64,000 nucleotides of DNA from positions 1,116,001 to 1,180,000 of the forward strand of contig NZ_JBBIFX010000001.1 of assembly GCF_037543845.1 (NCBI RefSeq). Reading direction: 5' to 3'. Below, piece after piece: positions 18,461-27,023 of this stretch. This DNA comes from Gymnodinialimonas ulvae. GTDB lineage: Bacteria; Pseudomonadota; Alphaproteobacteria; Rhodobacterales; Rhodobacteraceae. Both the position numbers and the translations under genes were made by a program. The stretch's first letter is position 1. The number at the start of each line of letters is the position of its first letter. The notes below the pieces were generated by a model. It saw nothing but the letters and a program-made list of their open reading frames with translations. It ran no database searches and was not told the DNA's origin.

Positions 18461-19354
18461 TCAGCCGACGCTCAGCCGCTCCAGCCGCGCAATCTCCGCG
18501 CGCAGCCCCGCGCTGACCAGGCCCGCGATCCGGTCCAGCCGGGCATCGCGCTGCCCCTCGTGCCGCACCAGCCAAAACGTCCGCGTCAACGCCACCTGCC
18601 CCGGCAGAACACGCTGCAATTCCGGCGCGGTGGGCAAGGCGAAATCATGCACAACCGCCAATCCGCCGCCCGCCCGCGCCATCTGCAACTGCACCGATAT
18701 CGAGGTCGAGGCGAGCGGCACCCGGCTCACCCCCAACGCGCTCAGGTAATCCAGTTCCGCGTCGAAAATCATGTCGGGGATGTAGCCGATCATCCGCGCA
18801 TCTTTTAGCGCGCCCACATCCCGCGGTGCCCCGTTGAGGGCCAGCCAATCGCGCGACGCCGCCAGCGACAGGCGATAATCGCTTAGCTTTTCGGCCTGCA
18901 ACCTGGCCGTGTCGGGCCGTGACACCGTGATTGCGAAATCCGCCTCGCGCCGCGACAGGTTCACCACCCGTGGCAGGGCCACGATCTGCACATCCAGATC
19001 CGGGTGCGTTGCGGAAATGCCCGCGCAAACCTGCGGCAGAAGATACGTGGCACAGCCGTCGGGCGCGCCGATGCGGATCGGGCCCGATAGCGTTTCGCCC
19101 GCGCCCGACAACGCGCCCATCCCCCGCCCCAGCGCCGCCTCGGCCTCTTCCGCATGGGCCAAAAGGCGCTGCCCCGCCTCGGTTAAGCGGTAGCCTTGCG
19201 GCGACTTCACGAACAAGGCCGCGCCGGCCGCGTCCTCCAAACGCGCAATCCGGCGCGCAATGGTCGCGGGGTCCATCCGCACCGCCGCTTTTGCCGCCGT
19301 CAAGCTTTCGGCCCGGGCCGTGGCAAGAAAGATACGCAGATCATCCCAATTCAT
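18461..19354 (-). CDS. LysR-type regulator, probably of mmsA
   Basis: The 297-residue protein has the LysR winged helix-turn-helix (about residues 1-60, MNWDDLRIFLATARAESLT onward) and a substrate-binding effector domain. It diverges from mmsA across a 97-bp gap, the standard arrangement for a LysR gene and its target. The gap contains TTGC-N6-GCAA, a candidate operator. A link to valine or beta-amino-acid breakdown is inferred from position only. Confidence 0.85.
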   Translation of the reverse strand: MNWDDLRIFLATARAESLTAAKAAVRMDPATIARRIARLEDAAGAALFVKSPQGYRLTEAGQRLLAHAEEAEAALGRGMGALSGAGETLSGPIRIGAPDGCATYLLPQVCAGISATHPDLDVQIVALPRVVNLSRREADFAITVSRPDTARLQAEKLSDYRLSLAASRDWLALNGAPRDVGALKDARMIGYIPDMIFDAELDYLSALGVSRVPLASTSISVQLQMARAGGGLAVVHDFALPTAPELQRVLPGQVALTRTFWLVRHEGQRDARLDRIAGLVSAGLRAEIARLERLSVG

Positions 19355-19356
19355 TC

Positions 19357-19370
19357 TTGCATTCCCGCAA
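19357..19370. promoter_or_regulatory. Candidate LysR operator between the regulator and mmsA
   Basis: TTGCATTCCCGCAA is an interrupted palindrome (TTGC-N6-GCAA) immediately upstream of the LysR start, with A-rich flanks. It fits a LysR autoregulation site by position; binding is not shown. Confidence 0.35.
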
Positions 19371-19451
19371 AATGATACTGCGAAGCTTTCTCTTTTCCCG
19401 GCAAAAACGCAAGACTATGCTGCGCCAAACGCGTTTCTTGGGAGAGAGCAC

Positions 19452-20951
19452 ATGCAGCAGATTGGTCACTGGATTAACGGCAAACACGTCGCGGGCACCT
19501 CGGGGCGCACCGCCGATATCTGGAACCCCGCAACAGGCGAGGTTCAGGCACAGGTCGCGCTTGCCTCCAAGGCAGAGCTTGACGCCGCCGTCGAGGCCGC
19601 CGCCGCCGCCCAACCCGCTTGGGCCGCCACCAACCCGCAGCGCCGCGCGCGCGTGATGATGAAATTCGTCAGTCTCCTGCACCGCGATATGGACAAGCTC
19701 GCCGAAGCGCTTTCCCGCGAACACGGCAAGACCATCCCCGACGCCAAGGGCGACGTGCAGCGCGGCCTCGAAGTCGTGGAATTCTGCATCGGTGCGCCGC
19801 ATATGCTGAAGGGCGAATTTACCGACAGCGCCGGGCCCGGCATCGACATGTATTCCTTGCGTCAGCCCATCGGCGTGGCCGCCGGCATTACGCCGTTCAA
19901 CTTCCCCGCGATGATCCCGATGTGGAAAATGGCGCCCGCGCTGGTGTGTGGTAACGCCTTCATCCTCAAACCTTCCGAACGCGATCCCTCGGTTCCGATG
20001 ATGCTGGCCGAATTGATGCAGGAAGCGGGCCTGCCCGATGGCCTGTTGCAGGTCGTCAACGGCGACAAGGACAGCGTCGATGCGATCCTCGACAACGAGA
20101 CGATCTCGGGTATCGGTTTTGTCGGCTCCACGCCCATCGCGGCCTATATCTACGAGCGGGGCTGCGCCAACGGCAAGCGCGTGCAATGTTTTGGGGGTGC
20201 CAAGAACCACATGATCATCATGCCCGACGCCGATCTCGATCAGGCGGCGGATGCGCTGGTGGGCGCGGGATATGGCGCGGCGGGCGAGCGCTGCATGGCC
20301 ATTTCCGTGGCCGTCCCGGTTGGCGAGGAAACCGCCGATCGCCTGATCGAAAAGCTGGTGCCGAAGATCGAGGCCCTGAAAGTTGGCCCCTATACCTCCG
20401 GTGATGATGTCGATTACGGCCCCGTCGTGACCCCGATGGCCAAGCAGAACATCGAACGTCTCGTGCAATCGGGCGTCGATGCGGGGGCAGAATTGGTCGT
20501 CGATGGCCGCAATTTCAGCCTTCAGGGCTATGAAGAGGGCTTTTTCGTCGGCCCGCACCTGTTTGACCGCGTGACCCCGGATATGGAGATCTACCGGAAA
20601 GAGATTTTCGGACCCGTCCTCGCAACCGTGCGCGCGGGCTCCTACGAAGAGGCGCTCAAGCTTGCCATGGACCACGAATATGGCAATGGGACAGCTATCT
20701 TCACCCGCGATGGCGACGCCGCGCGCGATTTCGCCAACCGCGTGAATGTCGGCATGGTGGGCGTCAACGTGCCGATCCCCGTGCCGTTGGCCTATCACAC
20801 CTTTGGCGGCTGGAAGAAATCGGTCTTCGGCGATCTGAACCAGCATGGGCCGGATGCGTTCCGCTTCTACACGCGCACCAAGACTGTCACCTCGCGCTGG
20901 CCCTCGGGCATCAAGGAAGGCGGCGAGTTCACCATTCCCGTAATGGAGTGA
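19452..20951 (+). CDS. mmsA: CoA-acylating methylmalonate-semialdehyde dehydrogenase
   Basis: MmsA oxidises methylmalonate semialdehyde to propionyl-CoA with NAD and CoA, the last step of valine breakdown. The 499-residue product has the aldehyde dehydrogenase fold, with catalytic C281 in GAAGERCMAIS and the family features FLGGAKNH-like CFGGAKNHMIIMPDAD and IPVPLAYHTFGGWKKS. The ATG at 19452 follows GGGAGAGAGC. It lies 2.5 kb upstream of the other valine genes, separated by ybdK and a VPLPA-CTERM gene, and is divergent from a LysR regulator. Confidence 0.95.
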   Translation: MQQIGHWINGKHVAGTSGRTADIWNPATGEVQAQVALASKAELDAAVEAAAAAQPAWAATNPQRRARVMMKFVSLLHRDMDKLAEALSREHGKTIPDAKGDVQRGLEVVEFCIGAPHMLKGEFTDSAGPGIDMYSLRQPIGVAAGITPFNFPAMIPMWKMAPALVCGNAFILKPSERDPSVPMMLAELMQEAGLPDGLLQVVNGDKDSVDAILDNETISGIGFVGSTPIAAYIYERGCANGKRVQCFGGAKNHMIIMPDADLDQAADALVGAGYGAAGERCMAISVAVPVGEETADRLIEKLVPKIEALKVGPYTSGDDVDYGPVVTPMAKQNIERLVQSGVDAGAELVVDGRNFSLQGYEEGFFVGPHLFDRVTPDMEIYRKEIFGPVLATVRAGSYEEALKLAMDHEYGNGTAIFTRDGDAARDFANRVNVGMVGVNVPIPVPLAYHTFGGWKKSVFGDLNQHGPDAFRFYTRTKTVTSRWPSGIKEGGEFTIPVME

Positions 20952-21088
20952 TCCGCGTGGTTTTGGTGGGCCAGATGGCGCTGTGAAACCCTTAAGATCG
21001 GGTTAGTGTGAAACGCTTTTTCTATTCGCATCAGGCCATTAGGCGATTTATCACGCGTGATACGTCGCGCAGATGTGGGCATTTGCGT

Positions 21089-21120
21089 AAAAAAAAGGCC
21101 CCTGACAAAAGTCAGGGGCC
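21089..21120 (-). terminator. Intrinsic terminator on the minus strand without a minus-strand gene upstream
   Basis: A perfect 10-bp stem (GGCCCCTGAC/GTCAGGGGCC) with a four-base loop is followed, only on the minus strand, by eight T residues. No protein gene on that strand lies within 1.3 kb upstream. Confidence 0.75.
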
Positions 21121-21190
21121 AGGCCAACAGGGAGGACGAGGGATGCGCCCGTCGGGCCACATCTCTCACCTGTCAAGATAGGCCCGCCTT
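21121..21190 (-). ncRNA. Candidate small RNA ending at the 21089 terminator
   Basis: On the minus strand this stretch has a short GCCC-GAC-GGGC hairpin, then the unpaired pyrimidine run CCCTCGTCCTCCC, then the terminator. C-rich, anti-Shine-Dalgarno-like single strands next to a terminator are seen in alphaproteobacterial regulatory RNAs. TTGACA occurs upstream but with no clear -10, so the start is a guess. A plus-strand short leader frame is a competing reading. Confidence 0.3.
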
Positions 21191-21287
21191 GCGACCTGCG
21201 CCATGGAGGGAATCCTGACCTCCGCGCCGCCCATCCCCTTGCCAAACCGTTCGCTCCGCCCCACCCTCCCCTCACGGGAGGCAGGCC

Positions 21288-22424
21288 ATGGCACAGCAGT
21301 TCGACGACGATCACTTCACCCTCGGCATCGAGGAAGAATACCTGCTCGTCGACCGCGACACCTACGATCTTTCCGAAGCCCCCTCGGGCCTGATGGAAGC
21401 CTGCGCCGCCGAGCTTGAGGGGCAGGTCAGTCCCGAATTCCTCAAGTGCCAGATCGAGGTTGGCACCGGCATCTGCCCCACCATCGCGCACGCCCGCGCC
21501 GACCTGCGCCGCCTGCGCCGCCATGTGGCCGCCTGCGCCGACCGCTTCGGCCTCGCGCCCATTGCCGTGTCCTGCCATCCGTTTGCCGACTGGAAGGATC
21601 AGCCCCATACCGACCGCGACCGCTACAACCAGTTGGCCCGCGACCTGGGCGGCGTGGTGCAGCGCATGCTGATCTGTGGCGCGCATTGCCATGTCGGCCT
21701 GCCCGATGACGCCGTGCGCATCGACGTGATGCGACAGCTGAGCTATTTCCTGCCGCATCTTCTCGCGCTCTCGGCCTCGTCGCCGTTCTGGCAGGGCCGC
21801 GATACCGGCCTGGCATCCTACCGGCTGACCGTATTCGACAACCTGCCCCGCACCGGCCTTCCGCCGACGTTCGGCTCCTTCGGCGAATACCGGCGCAGCG
21901 TCGATGTGCTGATCGACCTCGGCCTGATCGAGGATACGTCGAAAATCTGGTGGGATCTGCGCCCCTCCGCGCGTTTTCCAACGCTGGAGACGCGGATCTG
22001 CGATGTCTCCCCCCGGATGGAAGATCAACTGGCACTTTCGGCGATGATCCAATGCCTCGTACGCATGCTCTGCCGGCTGCGCAACGAGAACCAGCGCTGG
22101 CGCGTCTATGACAGGTTCCTGATCAACGAAAACCGCTGGCGCGCGCAACGCTATGGGGTGTCGGAGGGTTTGATCGATTTCGGCCGCAGTGCGGTGGTGC
22201 CGATGCCACAGCTGATCGAGGAACTGATCGCGTTAACGGCGGAGGATGCAGATGCGCTTGGCTGCGCGGCAGAGGTCGAGCGCCTGCATGACATGGCGCG
22301 GCAGACCAGCGCTGACCGACAACGTGCGGTTTATAGCGGGACCCGCGACGCGGGCGGCGACCATGGGGCTGGCATGCGATCGGTCGTTGAGCATTTGGTG
22401 GATGAGTTTCACGTCGATCTGTGA
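21288..22424 (+). CDS. YbdK-type carboxylate-amine ligase
   Basis: The 378-residue protein belongs to the glutamate-cysteine ligase 2 (YbdK) family of ATP-dependent carboxylate-amine ligases. It shows the N-terminal FTLGIEEEYLLVD, the ICGAHCHVGL block and RFPTLETRICDV. YbdK of E. coli has weak glutamate-cysteine ligase activity in vitro; the physiological substrate is unknown. The ATG at 21288 has GGGAGG six bases upstream. It sits between mmsA and a VPLPA-CTERM gene with no obvious pathway link. Confidence 0.88.
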   Translation: MAQQFDDDHFTLGIEEEYLLVDRDTYDLSEAPSGLMEACAAELEGQVSPEFLKCQIEVGTGICPTIAHARADLRRLRRHVAACADRFGLAPIAVSCHPFADWKDQPHTDRDRYNQLARDLGGVVQRMLICGAHCHVGLPDDAVRIDVMRQLSYFLPHLLALSASSPFWQGRDTGLASYRLTVFDNLPRTGLPPTFGSFGEYRRSVDVLIDLGLIEDTSKIWWDLRPSARFPTLETRICDVSPRMEDQLALSAMIQCLVRMLCRLRNENQRWRVYDRFLINENRWRAQRYGVSEGLIDFGRSAVVPMPQLIEELIALTAEDADALGCAAEVERLHDMARQTSADRQRAVYSGTRDAGGDHGAGMRSVVEHLVDEFHVDL

Positions 22425-22456
22425 CGGCTTTTGTGCACGCGTTTGGTGGGCGCGCA

Positions 22457-22489
22457 AACGAAAACGGGCGCCCAAAGGCGCCCGCTTTG
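22457..22489. terminator. Bidirectional terminator between ybdK-like and VPLPA-CTERM genes
   Basis: An 8-bp GC stem (CGGGCGCC/GGCGCCCG) with a CAAA loop has TTTTCGTTT on the minus side and CTTTG on the plus side. It lies between two convergent genes and fits best as the end of the minus-strand one. Confidence 0.75.
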
Positions 22490-22508
22490 CATAGAACTTA
22501 GAACAGGC

Positions 22509-23150
22509 TTAGCCGCGCTTGCGGCGGCGCATAGCGGCAACGCCACCCAAGCCTGCCAGAAGCAGCAGACCGCTTGCCGGCAGCGGCACGGGCGCCACTT
22601 CAACCGACACGCCGTGCAGCTTCCATTCGGAGCGGCCACCGGTGGTGCCAATCAGGAACTGCGTTGCGGAGACGGCACCGTCGATGGCTGCCGTGTACAC
22701 GGAGCTGCCGTAACCCGAACCAGCCAACATGCCGGTATCGACCGCGGAATAGCCGTAGAAGTTGCCGGCAAGGACATGCCAGTCGTCGCCACCATCGCCA
22801 TAAGCAAAGGCCGCGGCGGTCAGATCGACCGCTTCGCTGAACGACAGCAGCAGGTATTCGTCGTAGTAGCCGTCAACCCAATGCGAGTCTCGGCCACCGG
22901 CGTGGAGGCCCACGCCGTTATCCCATGCGGTGGCGTCGCCCCACCAGCCATTGCCGGTCAATCCGCCGGAGAACGCCGCACCGGTGACGGTAAGCGAAAG
23001 TCCGCCGCTCTCGGCAACAACCGAAGCACCGTGGTTCTGTGTGACATCGCCATTGGAGGTCAGGTCGAAGTCAACGATAGACGCGCTCGCCATCAAAGGT
23101 GCCGCGATTGCGACAGCCGCCGCTGCGAGAGTTTTTACAAAAAGGTTCAT
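22509..23150 (-). CDS. VPLPA-CTERM sorted secreted protein
   Basis: The 213-residue product has a signal peptide (cleavage near LMASASI) and ends with VPLPASGLLLLAGLGGVAA plus a basic tail. This is the VPLPA-CTERM signal, the Rhodobacterales form of the PEP-CTERM/exosortase sorting motif. Such proteins are exported, anchored briefly, then cleaved by an exosortase, often in connection with exopolysaccharide. The mature part (about 25-185) is rich in Gly, Asp, Trp and Tyr and looks like a beta-sandwich; its function is unknown. An ATG six bases further upstream is an equal start. No exosortase gene is in the window. Confidence 0.85.
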   Translation of the reverse strand: MNLFVKTLAAAAVAIAAPLMASASIVDFDLTSNGDVTQNHGASVVAESGGLSLTVTGAAFSGGLTGNGWWGDATAWDNGVGLHAGGRDSHWVDGYYDEYLLLSFSEAVDLTAAAFAYGDGGDDWHVLAGNFYGYSAVDTGMLAGSGYGSSVYTAAIDGAVSATQFLIGTTGGRSEWKLHGVSVEVAPVPLPASGLLLLAGLGGVAAMRRRKRG

Positions 23151-23461
23151 ACACATTTTCCGTTATTTGCGCCCTGTGGTGCACGTCGGACGCTTGATTT
23201 ACCCCGGTTCATCTGCGCTCAAGGCCCAACAAAATCAATACAAATTCGTTAGCAATGGTTAATTCCCGCAGTTTTGCTGGGGGGAAAATGCGAGGGCCTG
23301 CATCAATCCAGCCGGGGCACGGTGATTGTCGCCAGAAACTCGACACTCGCGGGATTCCGCGCGTGGGCGGCGAATCACAACAAGGTCTTGAACTGGTCTT
23401 GCAAGCAAAGATAATTAAACATGCGTTCAATTATGACGGATGAAGATGCCGGGAGGGGCCG
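23151..23461. other. Gap before the acyl-CoA dehydrogenase gene
   Basis: No gene or firm regulatory element is seen. The segment is more AT-rich than its surroundings and should hold the divergent promoters of the VPLPA-CTERM gene and of the valine gene run. Confidence 0.5.
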
Positions 23462-24607
23462 ATGGATTTCGCACTCAGTGAAGAGGCTCAAGCCATCTAC
23501 GACATGGCGCGTGCTTTCGGGGAGGCCGAGATCGCCCCCGATGCGCTGGCTTGGGAGCGCGAAGGCACGATACCGAAAGACCTTTGGCCGAAACTGGCCG
23601 AGCTTGGCTTCGCGGGATTGTATGTGTCCGAAGAGAACGGCGGATCGGGCTTGTCACGGCTGGAGGCGACGCTCGTCTTTGAGGCGCTGAGCCGATCATG
23701 CGCGTCGGTCGCGGCGTTCGTGTCGATCCACAATATGTGCGCCAAGATGATCGAAAGCTTCGGCTCGGAGGCGGTGAAGGCCCGCTTCCTTCCTGCGGCG
23801 CTCAGCATGGAGACGGTTTTTTCCTATTGCTTGACCGAACCGGCCAGTGGCTCAGACGCTGCGGCTTTGAAAACCCGGGCCGAGCGCACCAATGAGGGCT
23901 ATCGGCTGACCGGGACCAAGGCCTTCATCTCGGGCGGCGGCTATTCCGACGCCTACATCGTGATGTGTCGCACCGGCGATGACGGGCCACGCGGCATCTC
24001 GGCGATGATTGTCGAAGACGGGACCGAGGGTCTGTCGTTTGGCGGGCTTGAAGACAAGATGGGCTGGCGGTCGCAACCCACACGGCAGGTGCAACTGGAC
24101 GCCTGCGCCGTGCCTGCGGGCAATTTGCTTGGGGACGAGGGCAAGGGCTTTCGTTATGCGATGGCGGGCCTTGATGGCGGGCGGCTCAACATCGCCGCCT
24201 GCTCGCTCGGGGCGGCGGCTGCGGGGCTGCGCGCGACGCTGGAATACATGGGCGAGCGCAAGGCGTTCGGACAGAGCATCGACCAGTTTCAGGCGCTTCA
24301 GTTCCGGCTGGCGGATATGGAAATCGAGCTGGAGGCGGCGCGCGTCTTCCTGCGGCAGGCGGCCTGGAAACTGGATACCGGCGCCCCGGATGCGACCAAG
24401 GCCTGCGCCATGGCCAAGAAATTCTGCACCGAGGCCGGATCGCGCATTGCCGATCAATGCCTGCAATTGCATGGCGGCTATGGCTATCTGGCCGATTACG
24501 GGATCGAAAAGATCGTTCGCGATCTGCGCGTGCACCAGATCCTCGAAGGAACGAACGAGATCATGCGGATGATCGTGGCGCGGCAGATGCTGGCCGACCG
24601 GGGCTAA
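23462..24607 (+). CDS. Acyl-CoA dehydrogenase, probably isobutyryl-CoA dehydrogenase
   Basis: The 381-residue FAD flavoprotein has the acyl-CoA dehydrogenase signatures CLTEPASGSDAAALKTRA and QLHGGYGYLADYGIEKIVRD, with the LEGTNEI segment near residue 365. The neighbours encode 3-hydroxyisobutyryl-CoA hydrolase and 3-hydroxyisobutyrate dehydrogenase, so the substrate is most likely isobutyryl-CoA from valine. ACGGAT and GGGAGGGGCC precede the ATG at 23462. A broader branched-chain acyl-CoA role is possible. Confidence 0.88.
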   Translation: MDFALSEEAQAIYDMARAFGEAEIAPDALAWEREGTIPKDLWPKLAELGFAGLYVSEENGGSGLSRLEATLVFEALSRSCASVAAFVSIHNMCAKMIESFGSEAVKARFLPAALSMETVFSYCLTEPASGSDAAALKTRAERTNEGYRLTGTKAFISGGGYSDAYIVMCRTGDDGPRGISAMIVEDGTEGLSFGGLEDKMGWRSQPTRQVQLDACAVPAGNLLGDEGKGFRYAMAGLDGGRLNIAACSLGAAAAGLRATLEYMGERKAFGQSIDQFQALQFRLADMEIELEAARVFLRQAAWKLDTGAPDATKACAMAKKFCTEAGSRIADQCLQLHGGYGYLADYGIEKIVRDLRVHQILEGTNEIMRMIVARQMLADRG

Positions 24608-24672
24608 GCCGCGTATTCACAAGGGGCAGGTCTCGGGCAAGGGGCTGGCAAGAGGAAGGGACGCGCGCAAAT

Positions 24673-25725
24673 ATGAGCGACGACATCGACATCCGCGTCG
24701 AGGGCGCGGCCGGGCGGATCACTCTCAACCGGCCCGCGGCGCTGAATGCGCTCACCTATCGGATGTGCCTGGAGATCGAGGCCGCGCTGGACGCTTGGTC
24801 GGATGACGATGCGGTCAAGCTGCTGCTGATCGACGCCGTCGGAGAGCGTGCATTCTGCGCCGGGGGCGACATTCAGGAGATGTACGACACCGGCACAGCG
24901 GGCGATTTCGATTACGGGCGCCGGTTCTGGGCCGATGAATACCGGATGAACGCCAAGCTGTTCGGCTTTCCGAAACCCGTCGTGACCTTTCTGCAGGGCT
25001 TTACCATGGGCGGCGGCGTTGGCGTCGGCTGCCACGGCTCGCACCGGATTGTGGGCGACACGAGCCAGATCGCGATGCCGGAATGCGGGATCGGATTGGT
25101 GCCGGATGTGGGTGGTACGCTTTTATTGGCGCGCGCGCCGGGGCGGTTGGGCGAATATCTGGGCGTGACGGCGGCGCGGATGGGTCCGGGCGACGCGATC
25201 CACGCGGAATTTGCCGACTACTACGTGCCCGAAGCGAAATGGGATGCATTGAAAGCCGCGTTGATCGAGAGCGGAGATTGGGACGCCGTGGACCGCGCCG
25301 CCGAGACCGCGCCCGACAGCCCATTGCGCGACGCACAACCGGTGCTGGATTACCTGTTCTCGGGCGAGACACTGCGCGATGTGATCACCGACCTGCGCCA
25401 CAGCGACAGCGACACGGCACGGCAGGCGGAAAAGCTGATAGCGCGCAATGCGCCGCTGGCGATGGCCTGCGCGATCGAGCTGGTGCATCGGGCACGGGGA
25501 AGCGATGACATCCTGATCGCGCTGCGCAACGAATACCGCTTCACGGCGCGCTCGATGGAGCATGGGGATTTTCTGGAAGGCATTCGCGCGGCCATCATCG
25601 ACAAGGACCGCGCGCCAAAATGGCGCCATGCGGGGCCGTTGGATGTGGCGGGTGTCGATGTTGCCAACATGTTGCGCCCGTTGGGCGCGGACGAGTGGAA
25701 GCCGCAAGGGAGGGCTGAGCCATGA
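24673..25725 (+). CDS. 3-hydroxyisobutyryl-CoA hydrolase (enoyl-CoA hydratase family)
   Basis: The 350-residue crotonase-fold protein shows the oxyanion-hole motifs ERAFCAGGDIQEMYD and GFTMGGGVGVGCHGSHRIV. The catalytic segment MPECGIGLVPDVGGT carries the Glu and Asp conserved in 3-hydroxyisobutyryl-CoA hydrolase. The C-terminal half is longer than in plain enoyl-CoA hydratases, as expected for HIBCH. It releases 3-hydroxyisobutyrate, which MmsB then oxidises. Start at the ATG 24673; its stop overlaps mmsB by four bases (ATGA). Confidence 0.9.
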   Translation: MSDDIDIRVEGAAGRITLNRPAALNALTYRMCLEIEAALDAWSDDDAVKLLLIDAVGERAFCAGGDIQEMYDTGTAGDFDYGRRFWADEYRMNAKLFGFPKPVVTFLQGFTMGGGVGVGCHGSHRIVGDTSQIAMPECGIGLVPDVGGTLLLARAPGRLGEYLGVTAARMGPGDAIHAEFADYYVPEAKWDALKAALIESGDWDAVDRAAETAPDSPLRDAQPVLDYLFSGETLRDVITDLRHSDSDTARQAEKLIARNAPLAMACAIELVHRARGSDDILIALRNEYRFTARSMEHGDFLEGIRAAIIDKDRAPKWRHAGPLDVAGVDVANMLRPLGADEWKPQGRAEP

Positions 25726-26594
25726 AGATCGGATTCATCGGGTTGGGGAACATGGGCCTGCCCATGGCGCAAAACCTGCAGACGGCGGGCCATTTTGTGC
25801 GCGGGTTTGATACGCAGGTCACGGTTGACGCCTTGAGCGCCCCGGGGGGCCTTGCCGAGGCGGTGACGGGGGCGGATGTCACGGTCCTGATGCTGCCCAA
25901 CGGGGCGATTGTGCGCGATGTGGTGGCGCAGATTCTGCCCGATCTCGGTCCGGGCTCGGTCTTGGTGGATTGTTCGACCATCGACGTGGCCACGGCGCGC
26001 GATGTGGCGGCGGATCTGGAGGCTGCGGGGGTTGGGTTCCTTGATGCGCCGGTGTCGGGCGGTGTGGGCGGGGCGGCGGCGGGGACGCTGACCTTCATGG
26101 TTGGCGGAACACAGGCCGCGTTCGAGACGGTGACACCTCTGTTCGACATCATGGGGCAGAAGGCGGTGTTGTGCGGGCCGGCGGGCAATGGGCAGGCGGC
26201 GAAGATCTGCAACAACATGATCCTCGGCGTGACGATGATCGCGACCTGCGAAGCCTTTGCGATGGCCGACAAGCTGGGGCTGTCACGGCAGGCGATGTTT
26301 GACGTGGTGTCCACGTCGAGCGGGTATTCATGGACGATGAACGCCTATTGCCCGGCGCCCGGTGTGGGGCCGCAGAGCCCGGCCGACAACGGGTATCAGC
26401 CGGGGTTCGCGGCGGAGTTGATGCTCAAGGATCTGGGCCTGTCTCAGGCGGCGGCGGAGGCTGCGGATGCGGACACGCCGATGGGGGCGGCGGCGTTGGA
26501 ATTGTATCGGCGGTTCGTGGAGGAGGAGGACGGGCGGGGGCGGGATTTCTCGGCGATGTTGCCGCGGTTTGAGAGCCGAGGGCGCGATACCTAG
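25722..26594 (+). CDS. mmsB: 3-hydroxyisobutyrate dehydrogenase
   Basis: MmsB oxidises 3-hydroxyisobutyrate to methylmalonate semialdehyde with NAD. The 290-residue protein has the Rossmann motif GFIGLGNMGLPMA at residues 4-16, the substrate loop DAPVSGGVGGAAAGTLTFMVGG and catalytic K161 in GNGQAAKICNNM. It overlaps the hydrolase gene by four bases and supplies the substrate of MmsA, encoded 5 kb upstream. Confidence 0.95.
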   Translation: MKIGFIGLGNMGLPMAQNLQTAGHFVRGFDTQVTVDALSAPGGLAEAVTGADVTVLMLPNGAIVRDVVAQILPDLGPGSVLVDCSTIDVATARDVAADLEAAGVGFLDAPVSGGVGGAAAGTLTFMVGGTQAAFETVTPLFDIMGQKAVLCGPAGNGQAAKICNNMILGVTMIATCEAFAMADKLGLSRQAMFDVVSTSSGYSWTMNAYCPAPGVGPQSPADNGYQPGFAAELMLKDLGLSQAAAEAADADTPMGAAALELYRRFVEEEDGRGRDFSAMLPRFESRGRDT

Positions 26595-26598
26595 CGGC

Positions 26599-26626
26599 GG
26601 TTGCAAGGTTGCAACCGGGGGTTAAG
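26599..26626 (-). repeat. 28-bp dispersed repeat, copy 2
   Basis: This is the exact reverse complement of 13021-13048 and begins five bases after the mmsB stop. GGTTGCAA/TTGCAACC can form a tight hairpin, but no T-run follows. Confidence 0.85.
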
Positions 26627-26678
26627 GCATGGACTTTGCTGGTATTTCCGTTTCTTGTTTACCTTTGATTAACCACGA

Positions 26679-27023
26679 TCAGCCATGTGACGCCCGGCTG
26701 TCTGCTGGGGCCTCGTCCCGTTCGAACATGCCGTAGTCGCGAATGACGCTCGCAATCCGCAGGCGGTAATTGTCAAATATCCCACCCCTGCCCTTTGATT
26801 GCGCGCGGCGATGGGCGGCCAGCGTGCGCCAACGCGCGATGGCGTCTTCATCCTCGAAAAACGACAGCGACAGGATCTTGGTCGGGTCCATCAGGCTCTG
26901 GAAGCGTTCAACGGAGATAAAGCCCTCGACCTCGTCGATCATCGGACGCATTTCGGCGGCGATATCGAAATACTCATCGCGGCGCTCGGTCTTGGGGTGG
27001 ACTTCGAAAATGACGGCGATCAT
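26679..27023 (-). CDS. Antibiotic biosynthesis monooxygenase (ABM) domain protein
   Basis: The 114-residue protein is a single ferredoxin-like ABM domain. MIAVIFEVHPKTERRDEYFD, then EVEGFISVERFQSL, and FEDEDAIARWRTLAAHRRAQ, a pattern shared by small quinol monooxygenase and haem-degrading enzymes. The start at 27023 gives the standard N-terminus. The substrate cannot be told from sequence. Confidence 0.8.
   Translation of the reverse strand: MIAVIFEVHPKTERRDEYFDIAAEMRPMIDEVEGFISVERFQSLMDPTKILSLSFFEDEDAIARWRTLAAHRRAQSKGRGGIFDNYRLRIASVIRDYGMFERDEAPADSRASHG

Larger units (their letters stand above)
20952..21287. other. Gap between mmsA and ybdK
   Basis: No conserved gene is seen in these 336 bases. 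They contain a strong hairpin oriented as a minus-strand terminator (21089-21120), a possible minus-strand small RNA, and a plus-strand 12-codon reading frame at 21143-21181 with GGGAGG seven bases before its ATG. Confidence 0.6.

Noticed and set aside
26599..26626. The 28-bp repeat as the mmsB terminator
   Set aside because: It can fold into a hairpin but lacks a T-run, and the other copy does not follow a gene end closely.
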